Assembly: GCA_014379405.1 (NCBI GenBank)
Contig: JACMLU010000007.1
Span: 124,001 to 188,000 of the forward strand
Source: Flavobacterium sp.
GTDB taxonomy: Bacteria; Bacteroidota; Bacteroidia; Flavobacteriales; Flavobacteriaceae
DNA length: 64,000 bases
Direction: 5' to 3'
Positions 44,644-55,800 of the stretch are shown here, one piece after another. The notes beneath the pieces are model-generated. The model was given only the letters and a program-made list of their open reading frames with translations, made no database searches and had not been told where the DNA came from. Position 1 is the stretch's first letter; each line of letters opens with the position of its first letter. The translations under genes and the position numbers were made by a program.

Positions 44644-45054
44644 TTAAACCAAACTGGCTTCTGAAGAAATTTCCGTGTCTAATAATTTTGAAATAGGACA
44701 ATTAGCCTCTGCTTTACTGACCAATTCCTGGAAAATTTCGTTGGAAATTCCTTTGATTTTGGCACTCAAGGTTAGGTGGGAACTTACAATTCTTCCTTCC
44801 AATAAATTAATCTCACATTTGGTTTCTAAGCTTTCAATCTCAAAACCACCCTCGGTGATGTAGGCCGAAAGTTGCATAGTAAAACATCCAGAATGTGCCG
44901 CAGCAACCAATTCTTCCGGATTAGTCCCCACCCCCTCTTCAAAACGGGATTTAAAGGAATATTGCGTGTTTTGTAAAGTTCCACTTTGAGTGGTTAAGTG
45001 GCCGGCTCCTTCTTTAAGTGAACCTTTCCAAACTGCGGTTGCGTGTCTTTTCAT
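44644..45054 (-). CDS. OsmC-family peroxiredoxin
   Basis: A protein of 136 aa matching the OsmC branch: [20 protein letters not shown], the first redox Cys in [16 protein letters not shown] and the second in [11 protein letters not shown]. These reduce organic hydroperoxides through a Cys pair, using lipoyl or other thiols. It is monocistronic with a -7 box and shares its terminator with cysM. Confidence 0.93.
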   Translation of the reverse strand: MKRHATAVWKGSLKEGAGHLTTQSGTLQNTQYSFKSRFEEGVGTNPEELVAAAHSGCFTMQLSAYITEGGFEIESLETKCEINLLEGRIVSSHLTLSAKIKGISNEIFQELVSKAEANCPISKLLDTEISSEASLV

Positions 45055-45516
45055 AATTATATCTTTAATGTTTACTCAAATTTAACAATTTAAACGTCAA
45101 AACTTTATGGCTTTTCATTTTTTTAACTAAAATTTAAAATTGCAAAAACAGTGCTTTTCAACAACACAATTAATAGGTAACACTGGACGAAATCCTAATT
45201 TAAAAAAAACAGTTTAACTCATAATGATTCGACAAGGATAAATAATTTCATTAAAAAAAACTCCTACCATAAATCCTTTCATTATTGAATAAATACTAAA
45301 TAAATCCACACAAAATATGAGCAATTTAAACAATATAACAATTGTTTAATCTCTCGAATATATCTTCAAACAAAATGCCCAATACACTAAACTACAATGC
45401 TTTAATATCTTAAAAACACAATCAAACAAAAGTTAATGCTTTTATAATTTCAGATTTTGTTTAATCTTTTTTAAATAAATTTAAACAAAAATAATTAATC
45501 ATTAAAATAAAAAATT
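45055..45516. other. 462-bp AT-rich intergenic region before the fasciclin gene
   Basis: Contains the osmC -7 box and a 9-bp perfect inverted repeat, TTAAACAAT (45326-45334) and ATTGTTTAA (45341-45349), separated by 6 nt. No ORF or RNA gene is recognised. No consensus -7 box is visible for the downstream gene. Confidence 0.5.
45077..45084 (-). promoter_or_regulatory. -7 box for osmC
   Basis: TAAATTTG on the minus strand, 23 nt before the ATG. Confidence 0.55.
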
Positions 45517-46470
45517 ATGAAAATTTTATCTAAACTAAAAATTGCAATTGCAATTATCGCGTTGACATCTTTCACGATTTCTTGTGATAACGATGATGAT
45601 ATGCCTACAGACAACACCATTACTGGAATTGCAAAAACAAATCCAAACTTAACTATTCTTGTTCAAGCTTTAGTAAAAGCAGATTTAGCAACTACGCTTC
45701 AAGGAGTAGGGCCATTTACCGTATTTGCACCAACAGACGCAGCTTTTACTGCCTTTTTGAAATCCACTCCTTACGCAACCATAAACGATGTTCCCAAGGA
45801 GGCTTTGACACAAATTTTACTAAATCATGTTGTGAGTGGAAATGTAAAATCTACAGATTTAAGCACGGGTTATGTAAAAACTTTAGCCAAAAGCGCCACA
45901 TCAGGAACAAACACGATGAGTATGTATGTTGATCTAACGTCTGGAGTAAAATTGAATGGAGTTGCAAAAGTTACTATCGCAGATGTAATGGCAACTAATG
46001 GTGTTGTACACGTTGTTGACGCAGTAATAAATTTACCAACTACTGTTACTCACGCCACTGCAAATGCAAACTTCACCTCTTTAGTCGGTGCGTTGACAAA
46101 AGCGGGACAACCTGACTTCGTAAGTATCCTTTCAGGCACTGGACCATTTACAGTTTTCGCACCTACCAACGATGCTTTTACTGCATTCAATACCGAATTA
46201 GCTCCTGGAGGAATCGCTGGAGTTTCAAGCGCCAACTTGACCAAAGTACTACAATATCATGTAGTGAGCGGGAATATATTGGCTGCAAGTTTAACCGAAG
46301 GACAAATTGTAAACACTTTGCAAACACCACAAACCTTCACTGTGCAACTTGCTGGTGGTGCAAAAATAAAAGACGTCAATAACCGAATTTCAACAATAGT
46401 GGCTACAGATGTACAATGCTCCAATGGTGTTATTCATGTTCTCAACAAAGTATTGTTGCCAACACTATAA
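45517..46470 (+). CDS. Two-domain fasciclin (FAS1) lipoprotein
   Basis: A protein of 317 aa. The lipoprotein signal MKILSKLKIAIAIIALTSF ends TISC and is followed by DNDDD, an acidic surface-export-type tail. Two FAS1 domains follow: LTILVQALVKADLATTLQG...GPFTVFAPTDAAFTAFL...VVHVVDAVINLP (~45-175) and FTSLVGALTKAGQPDFVS...GPFTVFAPTNDAFTAFN...VIHVLNKVLLP (~185-315). FAS1 domains mediate cell-surface adhesion. The long AT-rich leader suggests regulation. A terminator follows. Confidence 0.93.
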   Translation: MKILSKLKIAIAIIALTSFTISCDNDDDMPTDNTITGIAKTNPNLTILVQALVKADLATTLQGVGPFTVFAPTDAAFTAFLKSTPYATINDVPKEALTQILLNHVVSGNVKSTDLSTGYVKTLAKSATSGTNTMSMYVDLTSGVKLNGVAKVTIADVMATNGVVHVVDAVINLPTTVTHATANANFTSLVGALTKAGQPDFVSILSGTGPFTVFAPTNDAFTAFNTELAPGGIAGVSSANLTKVLQYHVVSGNILAASLTEGQIVNTLQTPQTFTVQLAGGAKIKDVNNRISTIVATDVQCSNGVIHVLNKVLLPTL

Positions 46471-46505
46471 AAGGCATTTTTTAAGAACCATACAATTCAA
46501 TAATG

Positions 46506-46538
46506 ATCCGTCTCACAACCTGAGGCGGATTTTTATTT
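46506..46538 (+). terminator. Terminator of the fasciclin gene
   Basis: ATCCGTCTCA pairs with TGAGGCGGAT (one G-T pair), with a 5-nt loop and then TTTTATTT. Confidence 0.82.
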
Positions 46539-46600
46539 CCAAACCAAATTCAATATATATATCAGCAAAGTAATTAATGGATAATTCAGGATGAAATCGT

Positions 46601-46608
46601 TATTTTTG
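46601..46608 (+). promoter_or_regulatory. -7 box for the SGNH hydrolase
   Basis: TATTTTTG, 52 nt before ATG 46661. Confidence 0.5.
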
Positions 46609-46660
46609 TTGACAGCTTTATAAAAACCAAGCAAGACATAACTATAAAGCACTTAATTAT

Positions 46661-47302
46661 ATGGCAAGCAAAATACAAATGCAGGACTGGCCTTTTTTGA
46701 AAAAATACCAAAAAGAAAACTCGATTCTTGAAATCTTGGAGTCTGGACAAAATAGAATCGTTTTTATTGGAGATTCCATAACCGAATTCTGGTCTGCACT
46801 TTGTCCCGAGTTTTTTGTTGGAAAACCATATATTAACCGAGGCATTAGCGGACAAACCACACCACAAATGCTGATACGCTTCAGGGCTGACGTAATCGCC
46901 TTAAAACCCTCGGTGGTAATCTTGCTGGCGGGTGCCAATGACATTGCCGGAAACACCGGTCCTTCGACATTGGAAATGATAATGAACAATATTATTTCAA
47001 TGGCGGAATTGGCAAAAGCTAACCAAATCGAAATGATTTTATGTTCGCTCTTGCCTGCTTATGATTTCCCTTGGAAAACAGGTTCTTTTCCCGCCGAAAA
47101 AATTATTACATTCAATGCAATGCTAAAAAAATATGCCGATGCGAATGAAATCCTGTATTTGGATTATTATTCGGCAATGGTGGATGAACGAAAAGGATTG
47201 AAAGCAGCTTATGCCGATGATGGAGTTCACCCGAATAAAACTGGATATGAAGTGATGGTGCCGATTGTGGAGAAAGCAATAACCAAAATAACATTCAAAT
47301 AA
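46661..47302 (+). CDS. SGNH/GDSL-family hydrolase
   Basis: A protein of 213 aa with no signal peptide. The four SGNH blocks are present: VFIGDSITEFW (nucleophile Ser), RGISGQT (Gly), LLAGANDIAGN (Asn) and DDGVHPNKTGYEVM (Asp and His). It is a lipase/esterase or acylhydrolase acting on small esters or acyl groups; substrate unknown. It is followed after 10 nt by an aldo/keto reductase, suggesting an operon. Confidence 0.9.
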   Translation: MASKIQMQDWPFLKKYQKENSILEILESGQNRIVFIGDSITEFWSALCPEFFVGKPYINRGISGQTTPQMLIRFRADVIALKPSVVILLAGANDIAGNTGPSTLEMIMNNIISMAELAKANQIEMILCSLLPAYDFPWKTGSFPAEKIITFNAMLKKYADANEILYLDYYSAMVDERKGLKAAYADDGVHPNKTGYEVMVPIVEKAITKITFK

Positions 47303-47312
47303 AATAAAAAAT

Positions 47313-48299
47313 ATGAACTACAGAAAATTAGGCAAAACCAATTTCAACATCTCTGAAATAGCATTAGGCACTTGGCAAGTAGGCGGAAAATGGGGTTCTC
47401 CATTCAATGATAAAACCGCAGACGAATTAATCAATACAGCAATCGACAATGGTGTAAACTTTATCGACACCGCCGATGTGTATGAAAATGGATTGAGCGA
47501 AACAGCCGTTGGAAGAGTGGTTCGTTCTCGTTCGGAACGTATTTATGTCGCCACCAAATGCGGGCGTCACATCAATCCGCACGTGAATGACGGTTATCAA
47601 CCCAAAGTATTGCAGAAATTTGTAGAAGATAGTTTAAAAAGAACCGGACTTGAAACCTTGGATTTAATCCAATTGCATTGCCCGCCAACCGAAGTCTATT
47701 ACCGTCCCGAAATCTTTGAATTATTCGACCGTTTGAAAGAACAAGGAAAAATTCAAAACTTGGGTGTCAGCGTCGAAAAAGTGGAAGAAGGACTTAAAGC
47801 CATTGAATATCCAAACGTGACAACTGTTCAAATCATTTTCAACCTGTTCCGTCAGCGACCATCCGAATTGTTTTTCAAGGAAGCGCAGAAAAAAGACATC
47901 GGCATCATTGCAAGAGTTCCATTGGCGAGTGGACTTCTTACTGGATTATTCGATGCTAAAACTACTTTTGGAGCACAAGACCACCGAAATTTTAATAGAA
48001 ACGGAGCAGCTTTCGACAAAGGGGAAACGTTCTCGGGAATTGATTACGAATTGGGTTTAAAAGCTGTTGAAGAATTAAAAGCCTTGTTTCCAGAAGCTAC
48101 TAATTTGGCTCCAATTGCCTTGCAATGGATTTTAAGTTTCAATGAAATCAGCTGTATTATTCCTGGAGCTTCAAAAGCCGCTCACGTTGAATCGAATTTA
48201 TCAGTTTATGATTTACCGAAATTGACTCCTGAGAAAATTGCGGCGATGAATGCAATTTACGAGCAATACATTAAACCAGAAGTACACCATTTGTGGTAA
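47313..48299 (+). CDS. Aldo/keto reductase
   Basis: A protein of 328 aa. AKR signatures: MNYRKLGKTNFNISEIALG at the start, FIDTADVYENGLSE (Asp and Tyr of the catalytic tetrad), VATKCGRH (Lys), DLIQLHCPPTEV (His), and IIPGASKAAHVESNL near the NADPH site. It reduces carbonyls with NADPH; substrate unknown. It shares an operon with the SGNH hydrolase, and a CCGCAGATT palindrome follows the stop. Confidence 0.93.
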   Translation: MNYRKLGKTNFNISEIALGTWQVGGKWGSPFNDKTADELINTAIDNGVNFIDTADVYENGLSETAVGRVVRSRSERIYVATKCGRHINPHVNDGYQPKVLQKFVEDSLKRTGLETLDLIQLHCPPTEVYYRPEIFELFDRLKEQGKIQNLGVSVEKVEEGLKAIEYPNVTTVQIIFNLFRQRPSELFFKEAQKKDIGIIARVPLASGLLTGLFDAKTTFGAQDHRNFNRNGAAFDKGETFSGIDYELGLKAVEELKALFPEATNLAPIALQWILSFNEISCIIPGASKAAHVESNLSVYDLPKLTPEKIAAMNAIYEQYIKPEVHHLW

Positions 48300-48309
48300 T
48301 AATTGTTTT

Positions 48310-48352
48310 GCCGCAGATTCACAGATTTTATATCAGTGTAAAAATCTGCGGC
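48310..48352. repeat. Palindromic intergenic repeat (CCGCAGATT family)
   Basis: GCCGCAGATT (48310-48319) and AATCTGCGGC (48343-48352) are perfect 10-bp arms with a 23-nt loop. It may terminate the aldo/keto reductase mRNA. Confidence 0.7.
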
Positions 48353-48369
48353 TATTTTAAAAACTAAAA

Positions 48370-48813
48370 ATGTTCAAGAAATCCAATTTCAAGGAATGGT
48401 TTGATAGGTATAAATATGCCGAATTGGCCGCTACTTCTGCTGCTTTGGCCAGTTCCCAATTCAGCCGAATTTTTGATGGATTGACAACAGCTTATTTTAT
48501 CACTTTTGCCGAATACTTTGCCTTTTATGGCGTAATTGTGTTTATGGCTTACAAAAAATTGGTTGAAGCCAATAAATCTTTGGACAGCAACACTTCATTA
48601 AGAGACGTGCTGCTTTTGGTGCAAAATTTATTTCTGGAGTTTGGTTATCCTGCCGTTTTGGACTTCTTCTTCATCCGTCCGTTTTGTATGTACTGGATGC
48701 CTATTTTGACCGGAAATCATGTCATTGGAATCATCCTTGGGAAAATTACTGCTGATTCTATTTTCTACGGTCTTGCCATCGTGAATTACGAATGGATCAA
48801 GAGAAAGAAATAA
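48370..48813 (+). CDS. Hypothetical membrane protein
   Basis: A protein of 147 aa starting MFKKSNFKEWFDRYKYAELA. It has about four hydrophobic stretches (TTAYFITFAEYFAFYGVIVFMAY, GYPAVLDFFFIRPFCMYWM, GNHVIGIILGKITADSIFYG among them) and a basic C-terminus. The composition is protein-like and the frame is well supported, but I recognise no family. It lies between the aldo/keto reductase and a repeat cluster. Confidence 0.75.
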   Translation: MFKKSNFKEWFDRYKYAELAATSAALASSQFSRIFDGLTTAYFITFAEYFAFYGVIVFMAYKKLVEANKSLDSNTSLRDVLLLVQNLFLEFGYPAVLDFFFIRPFCMYWMPILTGNHVIGIILGKITADSIFYGLAIVNYEWIKRKK

Positions 48814-48838
48814 TCTCCATAAGCATTACCCAATTCTT

Positions 48839-48893
48839 CCCACGGTTGAAACCGTGGGCAATTTAACAGCATAACCCACAGTTTCAACTGTGG
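48839..48893. repeat. Pair of REP-like perfect hairpins
   Basis: CCCACGGTTGAAACCGTGGG (48839-48858) and CCACAGTTTCAACTGTGG (48876-48893) are each perfect palindromes with two-base centres. The pair are variants of one element, head to tail. Confidence 0.7.
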
Positions 48894-48941
48894 AGCAAAC
48901 ACTTACAATAAACTAAAAAAGGTTTAATGGTCAAAAAAAAA

Positions 48942-48965
48942 CTCCCATTTCTGGGAGCTTTTTCT
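48942..48965 (-). terminator. Terminator of yidC
   Basis: CTCCCA and TGGGAG form the stem with a TTTC loop. On the minus strand it is followed by nine Ts just past the yidC stop. Confidence 0.85.
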
Positions 48966-48969
48966 AAAA

Positions 48970-50874
48970 TTATTTCTTTTTGTCTTTTGCTTTTTGAGCT
49001 TCGGCTTGTTCCATCACTTCTTGCAATTTTTGCTGAAACTTACCTTGTTTTTTAGGTTCTTTCAATTTGTTCTCCTGGATTTGAGCATGAATTTTATCTG
49101 GATCAACAATATAGTTTTTAATCACGTACATAATTCCAATGGTAATCAAGTTGGAAATAAAGTTGTACAAACTCAAGCCTGCACCGTAACTGTTGAAGAA
49201 AATCAACATCATAATTGGCGAAACGTAAATCATAATTTTCATCATCTTGGCCATATCCGGCATTCCTTCTTGCTGTGGAGCTGCCATTTGTTGGTCACCA
49301 GAAGTCATTTTCATATAAAAGAAAATTGCGATGGCTGCCAATATTGGAAACAAACTAACATGACTTCCGTATAACGGAATATGAAAAGGCAATTGATAAA
49401 CAGAGTCAAAGGAAGACAAATCGTCTGCCCAAAGGAAACTTTTCTGTCTCAATTCAAATGCTGATGGAAAAAACTGGAACGAAGCATACATAAACGGAAT
49501 CTGAATCAATGCCGGAATACAACCCGCCATCGGATTTACGCCCGCTTTGTTGTACAACTTCATTGTTTCCTGTTGTTTCTTCATTGGGTCTTTTTTGAAT
49601 TTTTCTCCCAATTCAGTAATCTCTGGACGCAAAACTTTCATCTTGGCTTGCGACAAGAATGATTTATAAGTAATAGGCGACATCGCAATTTTAATCAAAA
49701 TCGTAAAAATAATAATTGCAATTCCCAATGTCAATCCAATAGTCGTACTCAAAAATCCGAACAATGGAATAAAAATAAATTTGTTGATCCATCCAAAAAT
49801 ACCCCAACCTAAGGGTATTACTTTTTCTAGATTTTTGTCGTATGCTTTTAAAGTTTTATAATCTGATGGACCAAAATACCAATTCATTTTGTAATCCAAT
49901 TCGCCATTATTGAAAGCTAACGGAATATTAGCCTTGAATTGCTTGGTAAAAACAGTATCGGTTTCCGCGTCATTAATCAAATCGTCCGAATGCAATTTAG
50001 AAGCTGTAAAAGGCTTATCCGTCAATAAAATCGAAGTAAAAAAGTGCTGTTTGAAAGCTATATAAGTTGTGTTTGAAGGGTTTTCGTCTTCGACTTTACC
50101 AAGACCAGCGTAATCAATCTTGCCTTCTTCGTGTTCAAAATAAATTTCTGTATAACGGTTTTCATAAGAAACACTTTTCTCGTTTCTATACGTTTTCAAA
50201 TTCCATTCCAAATCCAATGGTTTGGCAGTATTCAAAACTTTATTCAATCCTTGTGAACGAATGTCAAAACCAACCATATAATCGTTTGGTTTCAAAATGT
50301 ATTTGTATTCCAAATATTCATTGGCACCAGCCTTCAATTTCATTGACAGAACTTGGTCTGCTCCTACTTTAGTTAAAGTTGGCTCGAAATACAGGTTTTT
50401 GGTATTTAAGGTACGATTATCGTTTGTAAGCAATTGAATATTCAAATCGGCATTGTTGTCTTTGATCAATTCTACCAATTGTCCTGAACCTTTCTTGAAT
50501 TTTTCATAGTTTTTTAAGGCAGCTTCTACAATATAACCTCCTTTATTGGCGATTTTTAGTTTTACCACTTCATTTTCAATGGTAGTAAAATCATTTTTTG
50601 CAGATTGAAGAGTCGCAGAATAGGCAAAACCCCCCAAAGTTTTTTGCAATTGTACCAATTGAGTTGAATCTCCAATCACAACGGCAGTAGGAGTTGCCAG
50701 AATTTTTGCCTCTAATGCCTTGGCTTGAGAAACTTTGGCAAGTTGTTCTTTCTTGGCTTTGTCGGCAGCAATAGTTGCCTCAGAAGGTTTGTTTTGGTAC
50801 ATTATCCAAATCAAGATTCCAAAAATCAATACGAAACCAATAATCGAATTGAGGTCTAATTTTTTTTCTTCCAT
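48970..50874 (-). CDS. yidC: Membrane protein insertase
   Basis: A protein of 634 aa. The N-terminal helix (LNSIIGFVLIFGILIWIMYQ) precedes a large periplasmic beta-rich domain (~30-360), followed by the conserved 60KD_IMP core with transmembrane helices (WGIFGWINKFIFIPLFGFLS, LGIAIIIFTILIKIAMSPI, ALIQIPFMYASFQFF) and a Lys/Gln-rich C-terminus. It inserts and folds inner-membrane proteins with or without SecYEG. The gene order pyrG-yidC on this strand is common in Bacteroidetes. Confidence 0.97.
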   Translation of the reverse strand: MEEKKLDLNSIIGFVLIFGILIWIMYQNKPSEATIAADKAKKEQLAKVSQAKALEAKILATPTAVVIGDSTQLVQLQKTLGGFAYSATLQSAKNDFTTIENEVVKLKIANKGGYIVEAALKNYEKFKKGSGQLVELIKDNNADLNIQLLTNDNRTLNTKNLYFEPTLTKVGADQVLSMKLKAGANEYLEYKYILKPNDYMVGFDIRSQGLNKVLNTAKPLDLEWNLKTYRNEKSVSYENRYTEIYFEHEEGKIDYAGLGKVEDENPSNTTYIAFKQHFFTSILLTDKPFTASKLHSDDLINDAETDTVFTKQFKANIPLAFNNGELDYKMNWYFGPSDYKTLKAYDKNLEKVIPLGWGIFGWINKFIFIPLFGFLSTTIGLTLGIAIIIFTILIKIAMSPITYKSFLSQAKMKVLRPEITELGEKFKKDPMKKQQETMKLYNKAGVNPMAGCIPALIQIPFMYASFQFFPSAFELRQKSFLWADDLSSFDSVYQLPFHIPLYGSHVSLFPILAAIAIFFYMKMTSGDQQMAAPQQEGMPDMAKMMKIMIYVSPIMMLIFFNSYGAGLSLYNFISNLITIGIMYVIKNYIVDPDKIHAQIQENKLKEPKKQGKFQQKLQEVMEQAEAQKAKDKKK

Positions 50875-51050
50875 TTTAATTTTTTTATCCTCTCCCCGAC
50901 CCTCTCCAAAGTAGAGGGAGCCGAGTATGGAATGTGTTTGCTTATTATTTTCTTGTTTTGTTAGTTCAATTTCACAGGAAATTGTTACTGAAAATTATTT
51001 CTTTTTTATTAGTCTAATTTCACTGAACACTACAACACTGCGACTGAACA

Positions 51051-52700
<1,650 letters not shown>

Positions 52701-52729
52701 TCAAGCAAAGCAGGTTTGCAAAAACGATG

Positions 52730-52737
52730 CAAAAATA
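52730..52737 (-). promoter_or_regulatory. -7 box for pyrG
   Basis: TATTTTTG on the minus strand, 66 nt before the ATG. Confidence 0.5.
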
Positions 52738-52832
52738 CAATTATAAATCGAGAAAAAACTAATTTGGAATTGAGATAATTTTGAATTTATTGAGGTAAGG
52801 AAAAGTGTTCCCTTTTTTCAGTTATAAATAAA

Positions 52833-52870
52833 AAACCTACCCAAGATTTTACATCCCGAGTAGGTCTTTC
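52833..52870 (-). terminator. Terminator of nifJ
   Basis: ACCTAC...GTAGGT arms around a 19-nt loop, with A-rich 3' flank that reads as Ts on the minus strand. It lies just after the nifJ stop. Confidence 0.6.
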
Positions 52871-52898
52871 AACTAACTAATTCAAATGCAGTTTTAAA

Positions 52899-55800
52899 CT
52901 ACATGTCTCTATACAATTCTAATCTTTCCCATTTAGTATGAACTTCTTCTTGGGCTTGATTCAACAATTGAGCTCCTAATTCAGCATTTTCTTTAACCAC
53001 TCTAGTAAAACGAGCTTCGTTATACATAAAGTCACTCAAAGGAATACTTGGCTCTTTGGAATCTAGTTTGAATTTTTTTCCTTTTGGTTGGGAAGGATCA
53101 AATCTAAATAGAGGCCAATAACCGGAATCGATGGCTTTTTCTTGTTGCGAAATAGCGTTTTTCAATTCATAACCGTGTTCACCGCAATGAGAATAAGCAA
53201 TAATTAAGGATGGTCCAGGATAAGCCGCCGCTTCTTGAATGGCTTTCAAGGATTGTAAATCCTTTGCTCCCATTGCAATTTGAGCTACATAAACATTACC
53301 GTAAGAAATCGCTTGAAGTGCCATACTTTTTTTGCTGGTTTTCTTGCCACCAATAGTAAACTTCGCGCTTGCTCCCAGAGGAGTTGATTTAGATGCCTGT
53401 CCACCTGTGTTGGAATAAACCTCGGTGTCCATTACTAAAATATTGATGTCTTCTCCTGTAGATAAAACGTGATCCACTCCACCGTATCCGATGTCATAAG
53501 CCCAACCGTCTCCACCAAAGATCCAAACCGCTTTCTTACGCAGGTATTCTGTTAATTGGCTTAATTTTTTGGCATCTTCATTGTTTGGAAGTCCATCCAA
53601 TATTTCTTGAAGTGCGGCAATTTGGGCAAATTTTTCTTTTTTCAGAATTTCATTTTCTTCTGTATTATTGATAATGGCTTGTACTAATTCACTTCCTACT
53701 AATGGTTCTAATGTTTTTAATAGGTCAACGGCAATTTCTTGTTTTTTAGTCAAACCTAATTTCATTCCCAATCCAAACTCGGCATTGTCTTCGAAAAGGG
53801 AGTTTGCCCAAGCAGGTCCTCTACCAAATTCGTTTTTCTTGTAAGGAGTTGTAGGTAAATTCCCGCCATAAATAGAAGAACATCCTGTTGCATTGGCAAT
53901 TAAAATACTATCGCCATACAATTGTGTAATCAACTTAACATAAGGTGTTTCTCCACAACCGGAACAAGCTCCTGAGAATTCAAATAATGGTTCCAAGAAT
54001 TGAGCTCCTTTTACATTTGATATTTGCAAAGCGGTACGGTCGTAATAAGGCAATTCAACAAAATGATCCCAATTTACATTTTCTTCAACATCAACCTCAA
54101 TTTTCTTATGCATGTTGATGGCCTTGAAGTTTTCTTTTACTTTACTTACCGCAGGACAAACCACTACACATAAATCGCAACCTGTACAATCTTCTGGTGA
54201 AACTTGTAACACATAAGATTCATTTTCTTTGGAAAATGGACGTCCTATTGCTGGTACGCTTTTCAAAGAAGTTGGAAAACTAGCTAAATCTTCGTTATTA
54301 ACTACTTTAGATCGAATGGCTGCGTGAGGACAAATGGCTATACATTTATTACATTGTGTACATAAATTTTCGTCGTCCCAAACCGGAATAAAATCGGCAA
54401 TTCCACTTTTCTCGTATTGGGATGTTCCTGTTGGGAAAGTTCCATCAACGGTGAAAGCACTTACTGGAAGTTCGTCTCCAAAACCGGCCAATATTTTTTC
54501 CAATACTTCGGTAACAAATCCATCTGGCGCACCTCTCATGGCTGAAGCCAATTGTTTTTCGCTGGATGCTACTTTTGGATACTCTACTTGATGTAAATTT
54601 TCCAACGCTTTATCAACAGCATTAAAGTTCATTTTCACCACTTTTTCACCTTTATGAGAATAGGATTTAACGATGGCATTTTTAATTTTTTCGATAGCTT
54701 CTTCTTTTGGAAGAATACCTGAAATGGCGAAGAAACAAGTTTGTAAAATGGTATTGGCTCTTTTTCCAAGACTGGCTTCAAATGCCACTTTGGTCGCGTC
54801 AATTACATAAAACTTAGCTTCTTTTTCGATGATTCCTTTTTGAATTTGAATAGGCAATCTATCCCAAATCTCGTCTTTGGAATAAGGCGAATTCAGTAAG
54901 AAAGTCCCACCGTGTTTCAAGTCGGCAGTCATATTGAATTTTTCAATGAAATTAAATTTATGACTGGCAATAAAATCGGCTTTATCAACTAAATAGTTCG
55001 AATTGATTGGATCTGGACCAAAACGCAAGTGCGAAATAGTCTGTGCTCCCGCTTTTTTGGAGTCATACACAAAATAGCCTTGCACGTAATTATCGGTAGT
55101 TTCACCAATGATTTTAATGGAGTTTTTATTCGCTCCCACAGTACCATCAGATCCTAAACCGTAAAACATACAATTAATGGTAGTTGCTTTGGTGTCGAAT
55201 GTGTTGTCGTAATACAAACTTTTGAAAGTCACGTCATCGTTGATACCAATGGTGAAGTGATTTTTCGGCTTTTTATTCAACAGCTCATCATAAATTCCTT
55301 TTACCATTGCAGGTGTAAACTCTTTAGACGACAGTCCGTAACGACCGGCAACAATAACCGGCAATTCGATTCCACTTTCTACCAATGCAGCTACAATTTC
55401 CAAATAAAGTGGATCACCAACGCTTCCTGGTTCTTTGGTTCTATCCAAAACAGCTATTTTTTGGACAGTTTTAGGCAATTTATCTACAAAAGCAGCAATC
55501 GAGAACGGATTAAATAAACGTACCAATATTACTCCCACTTTTTCGCCATCGGCAAGCATCACATCAAGAGCTTCTTTTACTGGACCTTCAGCAGATCCCA
55601 TAATGATGATAACTCGTTCAGCTTCTGGATGACCTATATAATCAAACAAATTGTATCTACGTCCGGTGTGTTCGTAGAATTCGTCCATTGTTTCCTGAAC
55701 TACTCCAGGAACTTTGTCGTAAAATGAATTACAAGCTTCTCTAGCTTGAAAGAATACGTCAGGATTTTGAGTAGTCCCTCTCAATACTGGATTATCTGGA

